DNA of 64,000 nt from Microbispora triticiradicis (GTDB lineage Bacteria > Actinomycetota > Actinomycetes > Streptosporangiales > Streptosporangiaceae). The stretch spans positions 1 to 64,000 of the forward strand of contig QFZU02000172.1 in NCBI GenBank assembly GCA_003260025.2, read 5' to 3'. Positions 28,239 to 36,881 of the stretch are shown here, piece after piece. The stretch's first letter is position 1. The number at the start of each line of letters is the position of its first letter. Both the position numbers and the translations under genes were made by a program. The notes beneath the pieces were generated by a model. It was given only the letters and a program-made list of their open reading frames with translations, did no database searches and was not told the origin of the DNA.

Positions 28239-29311
28239 CGGGCCACCTCCTGGTACGCCGCCTCCAGGAGCTCCTCGGAGGGGTTCTCCAGGCGGGCCGG
28301 CCTCGCGACGTCGTCGAGCACGACGAACCGCAGCACGGCTCCCCTGGCCTTCTTGTCCACCCGCATGTGCTCGCGCAGGCGCGGCCAGGCCGCGGCCCGG
28401 TAGGTGGTGGGCAGCCCGACCGACTCCAGGATGGAGCGCGTCCGGTCCACGAGGTCGCGGCCGACCCGGCCGTCGAGCCGGGACAGCTCGGCGGCGTAGA
28501 CGAGCCCGATGGCCACCGCCTCGCCATGCCTGATGTGGTAGTCCTCGACCCGCTCGATGGCGTGGGCGAGGGTGTGGCCGTAGTTGAGGATCTCCCGCAG
28601 GCCGCTCTCCCGCAGGTCGGCGCCCACGACGTCGGCCTTCACCCGTATCTTGCGCTCGACCAGCTCCCGGGTGTGCTCGCCCTCGGGGGTGCGGGCGCCG
28701 GCGGGATCGTCCTCGACGAGCAGCAGGATCGTCGGATCGGCGATGAACCCACCCTTGATGATCTCCGCGAGTCCCGCGACGTAGTCGTCGCGCGGCACGC
28801 TCGTCAGCGTGGCGAGGTCGCACAGCACGCCCTTGGGCGGGTGGAAGGACCCGACCAGGTTCTTGCCCTCGGGGGTGTTGATGCCGGTCTTGCCGCCGAC
28901 GGCCGCGTCGACCATCGCCAGCAACGTGGTCGGCACCTGGACGACCTGCACCCCGCGCAGCCACGTCGCCGCCGCGAACCCGGCCAGGTCGGTGGTCGCT
29001 CCCCCGCCGACTCCGACGACCGCGTCGGACCGGGTGATGCCGTACCGGCCGAAGGCCGACCACAGCTCGGCCGCGACATGAACGGTCTTGGCCTCCTCGC
29101 CCTCCGGCACGGGCAGCGAGACGACCTCCAGCCCGGCGGCCTCCAGGGCCTCGCGTACGGGCCGGGCGATCTCCGGCAGCCCGGCGGGGTGGATGACGGC
29201 TACCGTGCGGACCTTCGGGTCGAGCAGGCCCGGCAGCTCCGGCAGCACTCCGGCGCCGACCACGACGTCGTAGGGGCTCTCACCGCCGACGGTGATGCGG
29301 GTCGCGGTCAC
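28235..29311 (-). CDS. aroB: 3-dehydroquinate synthase
   Basis: Second step of the shikimate pathway: converts DAHP to 3-dehydroquinate using NAD+ and a divalent metal. 358 residues. Motifs include the glycine-rich [40 protein letters not shown] and the metal-binding [11 protein letters not shown]. The start codon overlaps the aroK stop by four bases, and the stop overlaps aroQ, so aroK, aroB and aroQ are translated as a coupled unit. Confidence 0.97.
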   Translation of the reverse strand: MTATRITVGGESPYDVVVGAGVLPELPGLLDPKVRTVAVIHPAGLPEIARPVREALEAAGLEVVSLPVPEGEEAKTVHVAAELWSAFGRYGITRSDAVVGVGGGATTDLAGFAAATWLRGVQVVQVPTTLLAMVDAAVGGKTGINTPEGKNLVGSFHPPKGVLCDLATLTSVPRDDYVAGLAEIIKGGFIADPTILLLVEDDPAGARTPEGEHTRELVERKIRVKADVVGADLRESGLREILNYGHTLAHAIERVEDYHIRHGEAVAIGLVYAAELSRLDGRVGRDLVDRTRSILESVGLPTTYRAAAWPRLREHMRVDKKARGAVLRFVVLDDVARPARLENPSEELLEAAYQEVAR

Positions 29312-29820
29312 AGCGCCCCCTCGATCTCGGCCACGACGTCCTCCGGCTCGCGGTCGTCGGTCTTCACGACGACCGCGGCGAGCCGCTCGTAGATCGGGCG
29401 GCGCTCCTCCATCAGCGTCCGCAGGCGGCTGCGGGGGTTCAGCACGAGCAGCGGCCGGGCCGAGGCGAGGCCGACCCGCCTGACCGCCTGGTCGAGCCCG
29501 ACCTGGAGGTAGACGACCCGGTGGCCGGCCAGCAGCTCCTGGGTGGCCTCGTGCAGGATCGCGCCGCCCCCGAGCGCGAGCACCCCGGGGTGATCGGCCA
29601 ATGCGGACCGCACGGCCTCCGCCTCCAGCTCGCGGAACCGCTCCTCGCCGTCCTCCACGAACACGTCGCTGACGGTCTTGCCCGCGGCGGCCTCGACGTC
29701 GGCGTCGGTGTCGCGGAACGGCAGGCCGAGACGGTCCGCGAGGAGCCGACCGACCGTTGACTTGCCCGAACCTGGCGGGCCGATGAGGACCGCGGCCGGG
29801 CCGTTGGACGCCGATTGCAT
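29308..29820 (-). CDS. aroK: Shikimate kinase
   Basis: Phosphorylates shikimate to shikimate-3-phosphate. 170 residues with Walker A GPPGSGKST (14-22), shikimate-binding Asp/Arg in FRDTDADVE and the ERFRELE region, GGGAILHEAT, and the lid around RPLLV. ATG 29820 has AAGGTC upstream; an extra GTG a few codons earlier is possible. The gene starts 14 bases after aroC and overlaps aroB. Confidence 0.96.
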   Translation of the reverse strand: MQSASNGPAAVLIGPPGSGKSTVGRLLADRLGLPFRDTDADVEAAAGKTVSDVFVEDGEERFRELEAEAVRSALADHPGVLALGGGAILHEATQELLAGHRVVYLQVGLDQAVRRVGLASARPLLVLNPRSRLRTLMEERRPIYERLAAVVVKTDDREPEDVVAEIEGAL

Positions 29821-29834
29821 GATCACTGACCTTA

Positions 29835-31013
29835 TTACTTGATCACCAGGGAGGACAGGTAGCCCGCCAGGTTGCGCGCCACCTCTTCGACGGAGTCGCC
29901 GCCGAACTTCTCGACCGCCGCGTCCGCGAGCACCAGCGCGACCATGGCCTCGGCGACGATCCCGGCGGCCGGGACGGCGCACACGTCCGAGCGTTCGTGG
30001 TGGGCCTTGGCCGCCTCGCCGGTCAGCACGTCGACAGTGGCGAGCGCCCGGGGCACCGTGGAGATCGGCTTCATCGCCGCGCTGACCCGCAACGGCTCGC
30101 CGTTGGTCATGCCGCCCTCGACGCCGCCGGCCCGGTTGGTGATCCGGCGGACGCCCTCGGCGGTGTTCTCGATCTCGTCGTGGGCCCGGGACCCGGGGCG
30201 GCGGGCGGTCTCGAAGCCGTCGCCGACCGCGACGCCCTTGATCGCCTGGATGCCCATCAGCGCGGCGGCGAGACGGGCGTCGAGGCGCCGGTCCCAGTGC
30301 GTGTAGCTGCCGAGGCCCGGCGGCAGGCCGTAGGCGACGACCTCGACCACCCCGCCGAGGGTGTCGCCGTCCTTGTGCGCCTTGTCGATCTCGGCGATCA
30401 TCGCGGCGCTCCCGTCCGGGTCGAGGCAGCGCACCGGGTCGGCGTCCACCGCCTCCAGGTCGGCCGGGCCGGGGATCACGTCACGGCGCGTGACGGCCTC
30501 GCCGATCGAGACCACGTGGCTGACGATGTCGACGCCGAGAGCCTGCTTGAGGAAGGAACGGGCGACCTGGCCCAGCGCCACGCGGGCGGCCGTCTCACGC
30601 GCGCTGGCCCGGTCGAGCACCGGCCGCGCGTCGTCGAAGCCGTACTTCTGCATGCCCGCGAGGTCGGCGTGGCCGGGACGCGGCCGGGACCGCGGCGCGT
30701 TGCGCGCCTGACCCTCCAGGACGGCCGGGTCCACCGGGTCGGCGGCCATCACGGTCTCCCACTTCGGCCATTCGGTGTTGCCGATGCGGATGGCGACGGG
30801 CGATCCGAGCGTGCGGCCGTGCCGTACGCCTCCGGAGATCGTCACCACGTCCTGCTCGAACTTCATCCGTGCCCCGCGGCCGTATCCGAGACGGCGGCGG
30901 CGCAGCGCCTCGGCGAGGTCGGCGGTGGTCACCGACACTCCGGCGGGGAGGCCTTCCAGGATCGCGAGAAGCTCGGGGCCGTGTGACTCCCCGGCGGTCA
31001 ACCAGCGCAGCAT
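29835..31013 (-). CDS. aroC: Chorismate synthase
   Basis: Last step of the shikimate pathway, EPSP to chorismate, needing reduced FMN. 392 residues. Family signatures are GESHGPEL near the start, the Arg-rich [32 protein letters not shown], and [12 protein letters not shown]. It is the first gene of the aroC-aroK-aroB-aroQ operon. ATG 31013 gives the standard start [12 protein letters not shown]; upstream in-frame sequence to 31160 is low-quality. About 150 bases before it hold the probable promoter. Confidence 0.97.
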   Translation of the reverse strand: MLRWLTAGESHGPELLAILEGLPAGVSVTTADLAEALRRRRLGYGRGARMKFEQDVVTISGGVRHGRTLGSPVAIRIGNTEWPKWETVMAADPVDPAVLEGQARNAPRSRPRPGHADLAGMQKYGFDDARPVLDRASARETAARVALGQVARSFLKQALGVDIVSHVVSIGEAVTRRDVIPGPADLEAVDADPVRCLDPDGSAAMIAEIDKAHKDGDTLGGVVEVVAYGLPPGLGSYTHWDRRLDARLAAALMGIQAIKGVAVGDGFETARRPGSRAHDEIENTAEGVRRITNRAGGVEGGMTNGEPLRVSAAMKPISTVPRALATVDVLTGEAAKAHHERSDVCAVPAAGIVAEAMVALVLADAAVEKFGGDSVEEVARNLAGYLSSLVIK

Positions 31014-31166
31014 GACGACCAGTCTTCCATGTGCGCCCGACTGCGGCGTCACCCCGACACCCATGTGCCCGCCCCCGGCCCATCGGTCCAGGTCCACCCG
31101 GCCCGGTACGTCGTTCACAGTTGATCGGGCCCGGTTCGTCAGAGACCGTGCGCCGGACACGGCTCG

Positions 31167-32027
31167 TCAGGCCGCGTTCGTGAGACACAGCGCGACCAGC
31201 GCGCCCGCGAGCATGAACGGGCCGAACGGGAACTCGGTCGTCCGGGTGGCCCTGCGCGCCAGGAGCAGTCCCACGGCGTACAGCGCGCCGAGCACCTGCC
31301 CGGCCATCCCGGCGACGATCACGGACTGCGTGCCGAGCGCGCCGGTCAGCAGGCCGATCAGCCCGGCCAGCTTGACGTCACCGAGCCCGAGACCGGCCGG
31401 GCGGATGAACCACAGCACGGCGTAGACGGCCCCGAGCGCGCACCCCGACGCCAGGGCCGGCAGCAAGCGGCCCGACGGCGCGAGCAGGGCCACCAGGATC
31501 GGGTACGACGGCAGCGTGATCGCGTCGGGCAGCCGCCAGGTCCTCCGGTCGATCTCCGCGAGCGCGGCGCCGGCCACCACGGCGTACGACCAGGCGGCCA
31601 GGACCCAGCCGTCGTGGACCCGCCAGGCGGCCAGCGCCGCGGCCAGCGCGGTCACTCCTTCGAGCAGGTACGGCGGGCGGGGCAGCGGCGCCGCGCGTAC
31701 CGCCGACGCGAACGCGCGAACCACCTCGGCCCGGTGGCCGCCCGGCTCCACCCCGCCCCGCGCGCCCTCCTGCGATTCATCCCGCACCTCGGAGTGCGGG
31801 TCCGGCTCCGCCTCGGGTCGTGCGTCGGCCTGCGCTTCCGGCCGCGCCTCGGGCTGAGCGTCAGATCCTTCGCCCAGTCCCACGCCGCCCCTCTCCTCGG
31901 GCCGCGTGTCGAAGCCCGTGGCGAACGCCCGGGCGTACGCGCCCGCGACAAGGCCGAGGACGGCGGCGGCGACGATGACGGGGAGGGACACGCGGCCGAC
32001 CCTAACGCCCGTGCGCCGGACCCGCAT
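31167..32027 (-). CDS. Prepilin peptidase (A24 type IV leader peptidase)
   Basis: 286 residues. Membrane aspartyl protease that cuts leader peptides of pilin-like or Flp/Tad proteins. The two catalytic aspartates are in EIDRRTWRLPD and GLGDVKLAG (GxGD motif). About seven membrane helices are present. The zinc/methylase-type N-terminal domain of PilD is missing. Between the first helix and the rest lies an acidic linker (about 40-105) of ARPEA-type repeats, unusual for this family. The start is uncertain; ATG 32027 and nearby GTG codons are candidates. No pilin genes are adjacent. It is upstream of aroC and may share its transcript. Confidence 0.85.
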   Translation of the reverse strand: MRVRRTGVRVGRVSLPVIVAAAVLGLVAGAYARAFATGFDTRPEERGGVGLGEGSDAQPEARPEAQADARPEAEPDPHSEVRDESQEGARGGVEPGGHRAEVVRAFASAVRAAPLPRPPYLLEGVTALAAALAAWRVHDGWVLAAWSYAVVAGAALAEIDRRTWRLPDAITLPSYPILVALLAPSGRLLPALASGCALGAVYAVLWFIRPAGLGLGDVKLAGLIGLLTGALGTQSVIVAGMAGQVLGALYAVGLLLARRATRTTEFPFGPFMLAGALVALCLTNAA

Positions 32028-32113
32028 GGTCCGAGCACGGCCCTGTGGACGGCCGCCCTCCTGTGGAGAACCGGAGGCGGCCAGGCGTGGCGCGTGAGCC
32101 CCGCGCTGTGGGG

Positions 32114-32683
32114 TCAGGCGCGGCGGCGGTTCCACCAGCGGCGGCGGGGCGCGTCCTCATCGGCGCCGAACCGGGCGACCGTCGCGTCCGGCACCTCCCG
32201 GGTGAGGCGGTCGACGGCGCCGGCGTCGCGCCTCGCCTCCTCCACTGTCGCGAGAGCGTGCAGCATGCCGCCCTCGATCACGAAGGGAACCGGCCCGGCC
32301 ACGTCCACGACCACGGCGGCGGCGTTCTCGTGGCGTGCGGCCTGGCACACCTGGGGAGCGGTCGCCTGCACCGGCCGGGCGTCCGCCCGCCACCGGCGCA
32401 TCGGCTCGGCGCCGGTGAAGGCGAGCACCGCCTCACGGCCGTCCTTACCCACCAGTTTGGGGAGGGCCATCTCGCTCTCCTTCTCCTGGCGCAGGCCGTG
32501 CTCGCCGACCTCCGACTCGGTCAGCAGAGCGACCACGGGCACCAGCAGCCGGGTCCCGGCGAGCGCCGCCAGGACGTCGGCGGCGGTCGCCGTACCGGCC
32601 TCGAACGCCGACAGCGCCGCCGCCACGGCCGCGTCGGCGCCGCCCTCGTCGTCGGGGCGCAGGGGCTGCGGAATCGATGGCAC
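32114..32683 (-). CDS. SseB-family protein
   Basis: 189 residues. The SseB N-terminal domain is recognisable in ADVLAALAGTRLLVPVVALL, KESEMALPKLVGKDGREAVLAFTGAEPMRRW and PVPFVIEGG. Proteins of this family are common in actinobacteria; their role is not settled, with reports of rhodanese-like regulation or export helper functions. The C-terminus is basic (PRRRWWNRRRA). It lies between the ring-opening amidohydrolase and prepilin peptidase genes on the same strand. Confidence 0.85.
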   Translation of the reverse strand: MPSIPQPLRPDDEGGADAAVAAALSAFEAGTATAADVLAALAGTRLLVPVVALLTESEVGEHGLRQEKESEMALPKLVGKDGREAVLAFTGAEPMRRWRADARPVQATAPQVCQAARHENAAAVVVDVAGPVPFVIEGGMLHALATVEEARRDAGAVDRLTREVPDATVARFGADEDAPRRRWWNRRRA

Positions 32684-32719
32684 GTCTCCCGACCCTACCT
32701 TTCGGGCCGTGCCCGGATG

Positions 32720-33826
32720 TCAGCCCAGATCCGCGATGGCGATGACCGGGCCCCCGCCGGACGGCCCCTGGTGGACGGCCGCCACGGAGACGAACACGGC
32801 CGGGTCTCCGGTCACGCTCGCCGCCACCCCGCCGACCGTCGCCTTGATCTGGCGGTGCCAGTGGACGTCGGAGTCGTCGAGCATGATGTTGCGCCGCCCT
32901 CGTACGCGGCCGGACGGGTCGGCCTCGCACTTGATGAACAGGTTGACCAGCCGGCCGCCGAGGTCGTCCGTACGGGGGCGCTCGGGCAGGTCGATCCCGG
33001 CGTTCGCGACGGCCTCCCAGATGCCGTCGCTGTCCAGGGCGTCCCTCATCACCGAGTGGCCGGCCCGGTAGCGCCCGCCGATCCCGCGCACGTTGCCGAC
33101 CACGACGATCTGGGCCCGGTCGAGCTCCACGCCGCTGGAGCACGAGGCCACCGACGAGTAGAGCGACAGGTCCTTGTGGATCTGCTCGGCCGACGGCATC
33201 GGGATCTCCCCGAGCGCGACCGCGATGCCGAGCGCCGTGGTCGAGTTGGAGATGTCCATCGACTTGAGCGTGTCCTCGGTGACGACCGTCTGCCCGCGCT
33301 CCTTCGCGTCGGTGATCGTGGACAGCGTGAGCAGCGGGGTCTTGGTCTGCACGTAGTGGACGTCGGCCGGGTCGTCGATCCCCGCGAGCTTCATGGCCTC
33401 CCGCACCCCGGCGGCGACCTTCTCGACCATCGCGGGCCTGCCGATGTCCTCCGGGAGGATCACCTCGCTCATCGCCACGCCGACGCTCACCCTGGGCTCG
33501 TCGGTGCGTACGGCCTTCGCGGGGTCGATCGTCGCGAAGACGGTCGCGTGCGGGCTGAGCACGCCGTCGGTGCCGCCGGACCACACCAGAGGCACCTGCG
33601 CGATCTCCTCCGGCGTACGGGTGCCCTTCGCGGCGAGCACCTCGCGGAAGGCCCGGTCGGCGAGGATCCGCGTGTAGTCGTTGACCCCGCCGTTGCCCTC
33701 GGTCTTGCCGACGACCGCCAGCACCCGGTCCGCTTCGATCACCCCGTCGTCGATCAGCTTCGCGAGCCCGGAGGCGTCGGTGACGCTCTCGATGGGGACC
33801 TTCCGTACCTCGATCGGATCCGGCAC
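32720..33826 (-). CDS. Ring-opening amidohydrolase (cyanuric acid hydrolase/barbiturase family)
   Basis: 368 residues of the AtzD/TrzD/barbiturase family, which hydrolyses cyanurate or barbiturate rings. Family signatures are [46 protein letters not shown] and the C-terminal [11 protein letters not shown]. The threefold repeat with Ser-Lys dyads (Ser in SGGTDG, CSSG and GPSGGG) appears intact. GTG 33826 has GGAGGG just before it and shares one base with the carbamate kinase stop, so the pair is one operon. Whether the ring is cyanurate, barbiturate or another cyclic ureide cannot be told here; a carbamate kinase partner suggests that a carbamoyl unit is salvaged. Confidence 0.9.
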   Translation of the reverse strand: MPDPIEVRKVPIESVTDASGLAKLIDDGVIEADRVLAVVGKTEGNGGVNDYTRILADRAFREVLAAKGTRTPEEIAQVPLVWSGGTDGVLSPHATVFATIDPAKAVRTDEPRVSVGVAMSEVILPEDIGRPAMVEKVAAGVREAMKLAGIDDPADVHYVQTKTPLLTLSTITDAKERGQTVVTEDTLKSMDISNSTTALGIAVALGEIPMPSAEQIHKDLSLYSSVASCSSGVELDRAQIVVVGNVRGIGGRYRAGHSVMRDALDSDGIWEAVANAGIDLPERPRTDDLGGRLVNLFIKCEADPSGRVRGRRNIMLDDSDVHWHRQIKATVGGVAASVTGDPAVFVSVAAVHQGPSGGGPVIAIADLG

Positions 33827-34761
33827 TATCCCTCCACCCCTCTGGACACCCTGGTCCCGATATTTCCTGACAACGCCGCCCCGATGTGGTGCAGCGAGGT
33901 GATCACCGCCTGGTTGCCGCTCTCCTCGGCGAAGCGCAGGGCGGCCTCGACCTTGGGGCCCATGCTGCCCCCGGCGAAGTGACCGGCCGCCTGCAACGCG
34001 CGCAGCGCGGCGACGTCGACGTCCCCGATCGGACGGGCCCGGGGTGTGCCGAAGTCCGCCGAGGCGTACGGCACGTCGGTCGCGATCACGAGGTCGGTGG
34101 CGCCGACGGCGACGGCGAGCGCGGCGGCGGCGAGGTCCTTGTCGACCACCGCCTCGATCCCGGTCAGCACGCCGTCCGACCGGCGTACGACCGGCACTCC
34201 CCCTCCCCCGGCGGCGACGACCGTGAACCCGGCCCCGATCAGCGCGACGGCCGCGGCGGCGTCCAGGATCTCCACCGGCCGGGGCGAGGCGACCACCCGC
34301 CGCCAGCCGCGTTCGAAGCGCCGCCAGACCTGGCCCTGCCCCTCGAACCGGCGCGCCTCGTCCTCGTCGAAGTAGCGCCCGATCGGCTTGACCGGGTCCC
34401 GGAACGCCGGGTCGTCCGCGTCCACAAGTGTGCGGGTGACGACGGCCGCGACCCGCGCGTACCCCAGCTCCCGCTGCAGGGCGTTCATGATGAGCGTGCC
34501 GATCGTGCCCTGCGTCTGCGCCACGCACCAGTCGAGCGGCACGGGCGGCACGACGCCCGCGCTGAGCTGGTTCTTCAGCAGGATGTTGCCGACCTGGGGG
34601 CCGTTTCCGTGGGTCAGCACCACCTCGTGCCCGGCCCGGATGAGCGCCGCCACGTGGGTCATCGCCTCGGCCACCGCCCGGTGCTGGTCCGCCGGTGACG
34701 CGCTCCCGTCCGGAGCCGTCATGGCGTTGCCGCCGAGTGCGATCAGTACGCGTCCGCCCAC
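33826..34761 (-). CDS. arcC: Carbamate kinase
   Basis: 311 residues, reversible ATP + carbamate to ADP + carbamoyl phosphate. Family motifs: ALGGNAM at the start, [72 protein letters not shown] and the closing [16 protein letters not shown]. In catabolic use it makes ATP from carbamoyl phosphate. There is no arginine deiminase or ornithine carbamoyltransferase nearby, so it belongs functionally with the downstream ring-opening amidohydrolase (inference). The start is 171 bases from the divergent TMEM175-like gene. Confidence 0.94.
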   Translation of the reverse strand: MGGRVLIALGGNAMTAPDGSASPADQHRAVAEAMTHVAALIRAGHEVVLTHGNGPQVGNILLKNQLSAGVVPPVPLDWCVAQTQGTIGTLIMNALQRELGYARVAAVVTRTLVDADDPAFRDPVKPIGRYFDEDEARRFEGQGQVWRRFERGWRRVVASPRPVEILDAAAAVALIGAGFTVVAAGGGGVPVVRRSDGVLTGIEAVVDKDLAAAALAVAVGATDLVIATDVPYASADFGTPRARPIGDVDVAALRALQAAGHFAGGSMGPKVEAALRFAEESGNQAVITSLHHIGAALSGNIGTRVSRGVEG

Positions 34762-34931
34762 ATCCGGAAACTATCCAGCCCCACACGGGCCTTCATTGGC
34801 GAGTTCCGCCCACCCCTGCCGCATCCATGAGCAGATTTCACCAAGCCCGGCACCGAGCTGCGGGCTCGGTTCCCGTCCCGGCGGCCTCTGCCGGAATGCT
34901 CACCACTGCCCCCCTTTCAATGGAGATCCGT

Positions 34932-35372
34932 ATGTCGACGCCTCAGGTGCGGGCCCATCACACGCTGTTCGACCAGATCGAGCGGGTGTCCCAGTCGATG
35001 CTCCTGCTGCACATTCCGCTGCTGTTCTTCGTGGCCTTCCTGCCGTACACGACGTCGCTGTTCGGCGAGGCCAACGCCGGTCACTTCCCGGAGGACGGCA
35101 GGGCCCTGGCGACCGGCCTGTTCGCCGGCAACGAGGCCGTCCTGCTGCTCGCCCAGGGCGCGCTGTTCACTCTCGTGCTGGCGCAGCGGCTGAACCGGCC
35201 GGAGGCCGACCTGCCCCGCCTGCGCGCCAACGCCCAGGTCTACTGGGCGATCGGGATCTACTGGCTGCTGACCGCCGTGGCGTGCGCCTGGATGGTCACC
35301 GCGGTGCCCTTCCTGTGGCTGGCGACCCCGCTCCTCGCCTTCGGCACGGTCCGCGTGCTCAGGAGGCGGTGA
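34932..35372 (+). CDS. Half-length TMEM175-like membrane protein
   Basis: 146 residues, four hydrophobic segments. The segment HHTLFDQIERVSQSMLLLHI followed by VAFLPYTTSLFGE matches the latter half of bacterial TMEM175-type potassium channel subunits. The first helices of that family, which carry the FSD selectivity motif, are absent, and the region upstream (34762-34931) has no matching coding sequence. Hence a short family variant or a 5'-truncated relic. ATG 34932 is preceded by GGAG at the right distance. The 3' end overlaps the convergent Doc remnant by 14 bases. Confidence 0.65.
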   Translation: MSTPQVRAHHTLFDQIERVSQSMLLLHIPLLFFVAFLPYTTSLFGEANAGHFPEDGRALATGLFAGNEAVLLLAQGALFTLVLAQRLNRPEADLPRLRANAQVYWAIGIYWLLTAVACAWMVTAVPFLWLATPLLAFGTVRVLRRR

Positions 35373-35505
35373 AGCCGCGCAACACGTCCGCGATCTCGTC
35401 GACCTCGGTGAGCTTGCCCGAAGCCACCGCGATCACGAACTCGTACGCGGCGTCGTCATCCTCCGGATCGATCTCCAGCCCGTTCTTCGCGCAGAAGACG
35501 TACAT
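35359..35505 (-). pseudogene. Remnant of a Doc/Fic-family toxin (C-terminal piece)
   Basis: A 48-codon reading frame starting MYVFCAKNGLEIDPEDDDAA and ending in VASGKLTEVDEIADVLRGF resembles the last third of death-on-curing toxins (the stretch after the HxFxxGNKR motif). The homology seems to continue a few codons upstream in frame, but the catalytic motif itself is missing and the putative antitoxin ends about 45 bases upstream, leaving no room for the rest of a roughly 125-residue toxin. There is no ribosome site. Probably an internal deletion derivative without toxicity. Confidence 0.6.
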
Positions 35506-35548
35506 CGTGAGCCACCCCGCCAATACGACTGGGCGAACCGCCAGCCGC

Positions 35549-35743
35549 TCATTGCGCGAGCCGATCGAGCAGGGGCCTCCACCGGCGCGCCCCTTCCATC
35601 GCCAGCCGCTCGACCTCATCATCGTCACCCTCGTGGTCGTGTCGGGCGAGATACTCCTCCACCGCGGCGGCAACGATCTGCCGCACGGTGCCGGCACCTG
35701 ATGAGCCCTTGCGACTCGACTTGCCATAACGTAAAGTGTCCAC
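35549..35743 (-). CDS. Probable ribbon-helix-helix antitoxin, shortened
   Basis: 64 residues. VRQIVAAAVEEYLARHDHEG matches helix B of RHH-type antitoxins that pair with Doc toxins, and the C-terminal EVERLAMEGARRWRPLLDRL is the typical toxin-facing tail. The first helix of the RHH fold is missing or replaced by a Ser/Gly-rich stretch, so DNA binding may be impaired. The GTG start lies inside a 30-bp palindrome that would be the operon operator. Most likely part of a decaying toxin-antitoxin pair. Confidence 0.55.
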   Translation of the reverse strand: MDTLRYGKSSRKGSSGAGTVRQIVAAAVEEYLARHDHEGDDDEVERLAMEGARRWRPLLDRLAQ

Positions 35744-35758
35744 CCGGACACTTTACGT
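35729..35758. promoter_or_regulatory. 30-bp palindromic operator between two toxin-antitoxin modules
   Basis: Perfect 13-bp inverted repeat, ACGTAAAGTGTCC and its complement, with a four-base ACCC spacer. It overlaps the start of the leftward RHH-antitoxin remnant and lies 65 bases before the Panacea antitoxin start. Size and symmetry fit an autoregulatory toxin-antitoxin operator; whether one or both modules use it is unknown. Confidence 0.75.
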
Positions 35759-35822
35759 CACAGCTACTACTCGGTCTGATTTGTCTATACGCCCACGTGA
35801 GGAGGTCGAGGAGGTGGTGGTC

Positions 35823-36497
35823 ATGGCTTACGGGCTGCCTACACTGGACGTCGTGACGGCCTCTGTGCCCCTTCGCGGTCCCGCGGCGGCAATCGCCTAT
35901 CTGTTGGCGTCCGCGCGGACCAGTGGCATACGAATCAATCGCACGAAACTCACCACCCTCCTGTATCTGAGCGACCTCCGCGCCGTTGAGAAAGGGCTCC
36001 CTCCGGGCTCCGGTGCGGAATGGCGGTGGCACCCACGTGGCCTGCGCAGCCTTCGCCTCGCCGAGGTCGAGCGTGACCTGTGTGAGGCGGGCGTCATTTC
36101 GGCCGAGGACAGCATCGACCCTTTCGCCAGCCATCGTGAGTGCGTCATCCACCTCATGGACGCCCCTCAGATGGTCGTCGACGACGAGTTCGCCGAGCTC
36201 GTCGACGACGTCCTCGGGGCGTATGGGCGCTGGTCGGCTACCCAACTGCGTGATCTCACGCATCAGACTCCCCCGATGCAGGAGGCCGGCAAGCAGCACA
36301 GGCCCGGGGTGCGGATAGACCTCGCCGGCGGTCCGCCACTTCCCGACCTGGGCTCTGGCCTTGCCCGCCTGCGCCGGTGGGTGGAGGACAATCCCCTTCC
36401 GGACGACGAGCCAGGGGGCACCGACGACCTGATGCAGGAAATCGGGCACTTCACCGAACTCCGGACAGAGGCGACCCGGAAACTCCTGGAGGAGTAG
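35823..36497 (+). CDS. panA: Panacea-domain (SocA/DUF4065-like) antitoxin
   Basis: 224 residues. The Panacea domain spans about residues 20-155: AIAYLLASARTSGIRINRTK, LTTLLYLSDLRAVEKG, EWRWHPRGLRSLRL, and the diagnostic end LVDDVLGAYGRWSATQLRDL followed by THQTPP. Panacea domains act as antitoxins for many unrelated toxins. The following gene is a MazF/PemK-like toxin whose GTG shares one base with this stop, the expected antitoxin-toxin layout. The C-terminal 60 residues after the domain may be the toxin-specific part. ATG 35823 is preceded by GGAGG eight bases away; a longer frame reaches into the palindrome but lacks a ribosome site. Confidence 0.8.
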   Translation: MAYGLPTLDVVTASVPLRGPAAAIAYLLASARTSGIRINRTKLTTLLYLSDLRAVEKGLPPGSGAEWRWHPRGLRSLRLAEVERDLCEAGVISAEDSIDPFASHRECVIHLMDAPQMVVDDEFAELVDDVLGAYGRWSATQLRDLTHQTPPMQEAGKQHRPGVRIDLAGGPPLPDLGSGLARLRRWVEDNPLPDDEPGGTDDLMQEIGHFTELRTEATRKLLEE

Positions 36498-36871
36498 TGC
36501 CGGGTCCCTATGTGGCCGGCGGTGTCTACTTCGTCAGCGACATGGAAGTGCGCCTCATTCCGGAGGAGGATCGCGTCGTCCACGACGAACGTCGTCCCGT
36601 GGTCGTGGTCACGGGCGTGGAGTCCAACGGCGATCCCGACTGGCAGTTCGTCCTTGTGTGCCCGATATCCGGCTCTACCTCGCGCCGTACCCGCTTTGAC
36701 GTCCAGCTCGGCAAGGGGCAGGGCGGTGTCATCAAGAAGTGCTGGATCCGCATCCCCGCAGTACAGCCACTCATGAAATCGGCCTTGGAGGACAGGACCG
36801 GCACCCTGGACGAAGACCTGCTGACGCAGGTTCAGGGGCGTCTCGCCCAGTACCTCGGCCTCCTGAACTGA
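36497..36871 (+). CDS. MazF/PemK-like toxin paired with Panacea antitoxin
   Basis: 124 residues with the PemK/MazF pattern: GGVYFVSDMEVRL at the start, DERRPVVVVTG (the RPVVV strand), VLVCPISGSTSRRTRFDVQL (the P-I-S loop), CWIRIPAVQPL and a C-terminal LLTQVQGRLAQYLGL. MazF-type toxins cut RNA at short sequence sites and stop translation. GTG start is preceded by GGAGG and overlaps the antitoxin stop, so toxin output depends on antitoxin translation. A pairing of Panacea with a MazF-like toxin is consistent with the known promiscuity of Panacea; the target RNA sequence is unknown. Confidence 0.8.
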   Translation: MPGPYVAGGVYFVSDMEVRLIPEEDRVVHDERRPVVVVTGVESNGDPDWQFVLVCPISGSTSRRTRFDVQLGKGQGGVIKKCWIRIPAVQPLMKSALEDRTGTLDEDLLTQVQGRLAQYLGLLN

Positions 36872-36881
36872 CGAGACGCCT

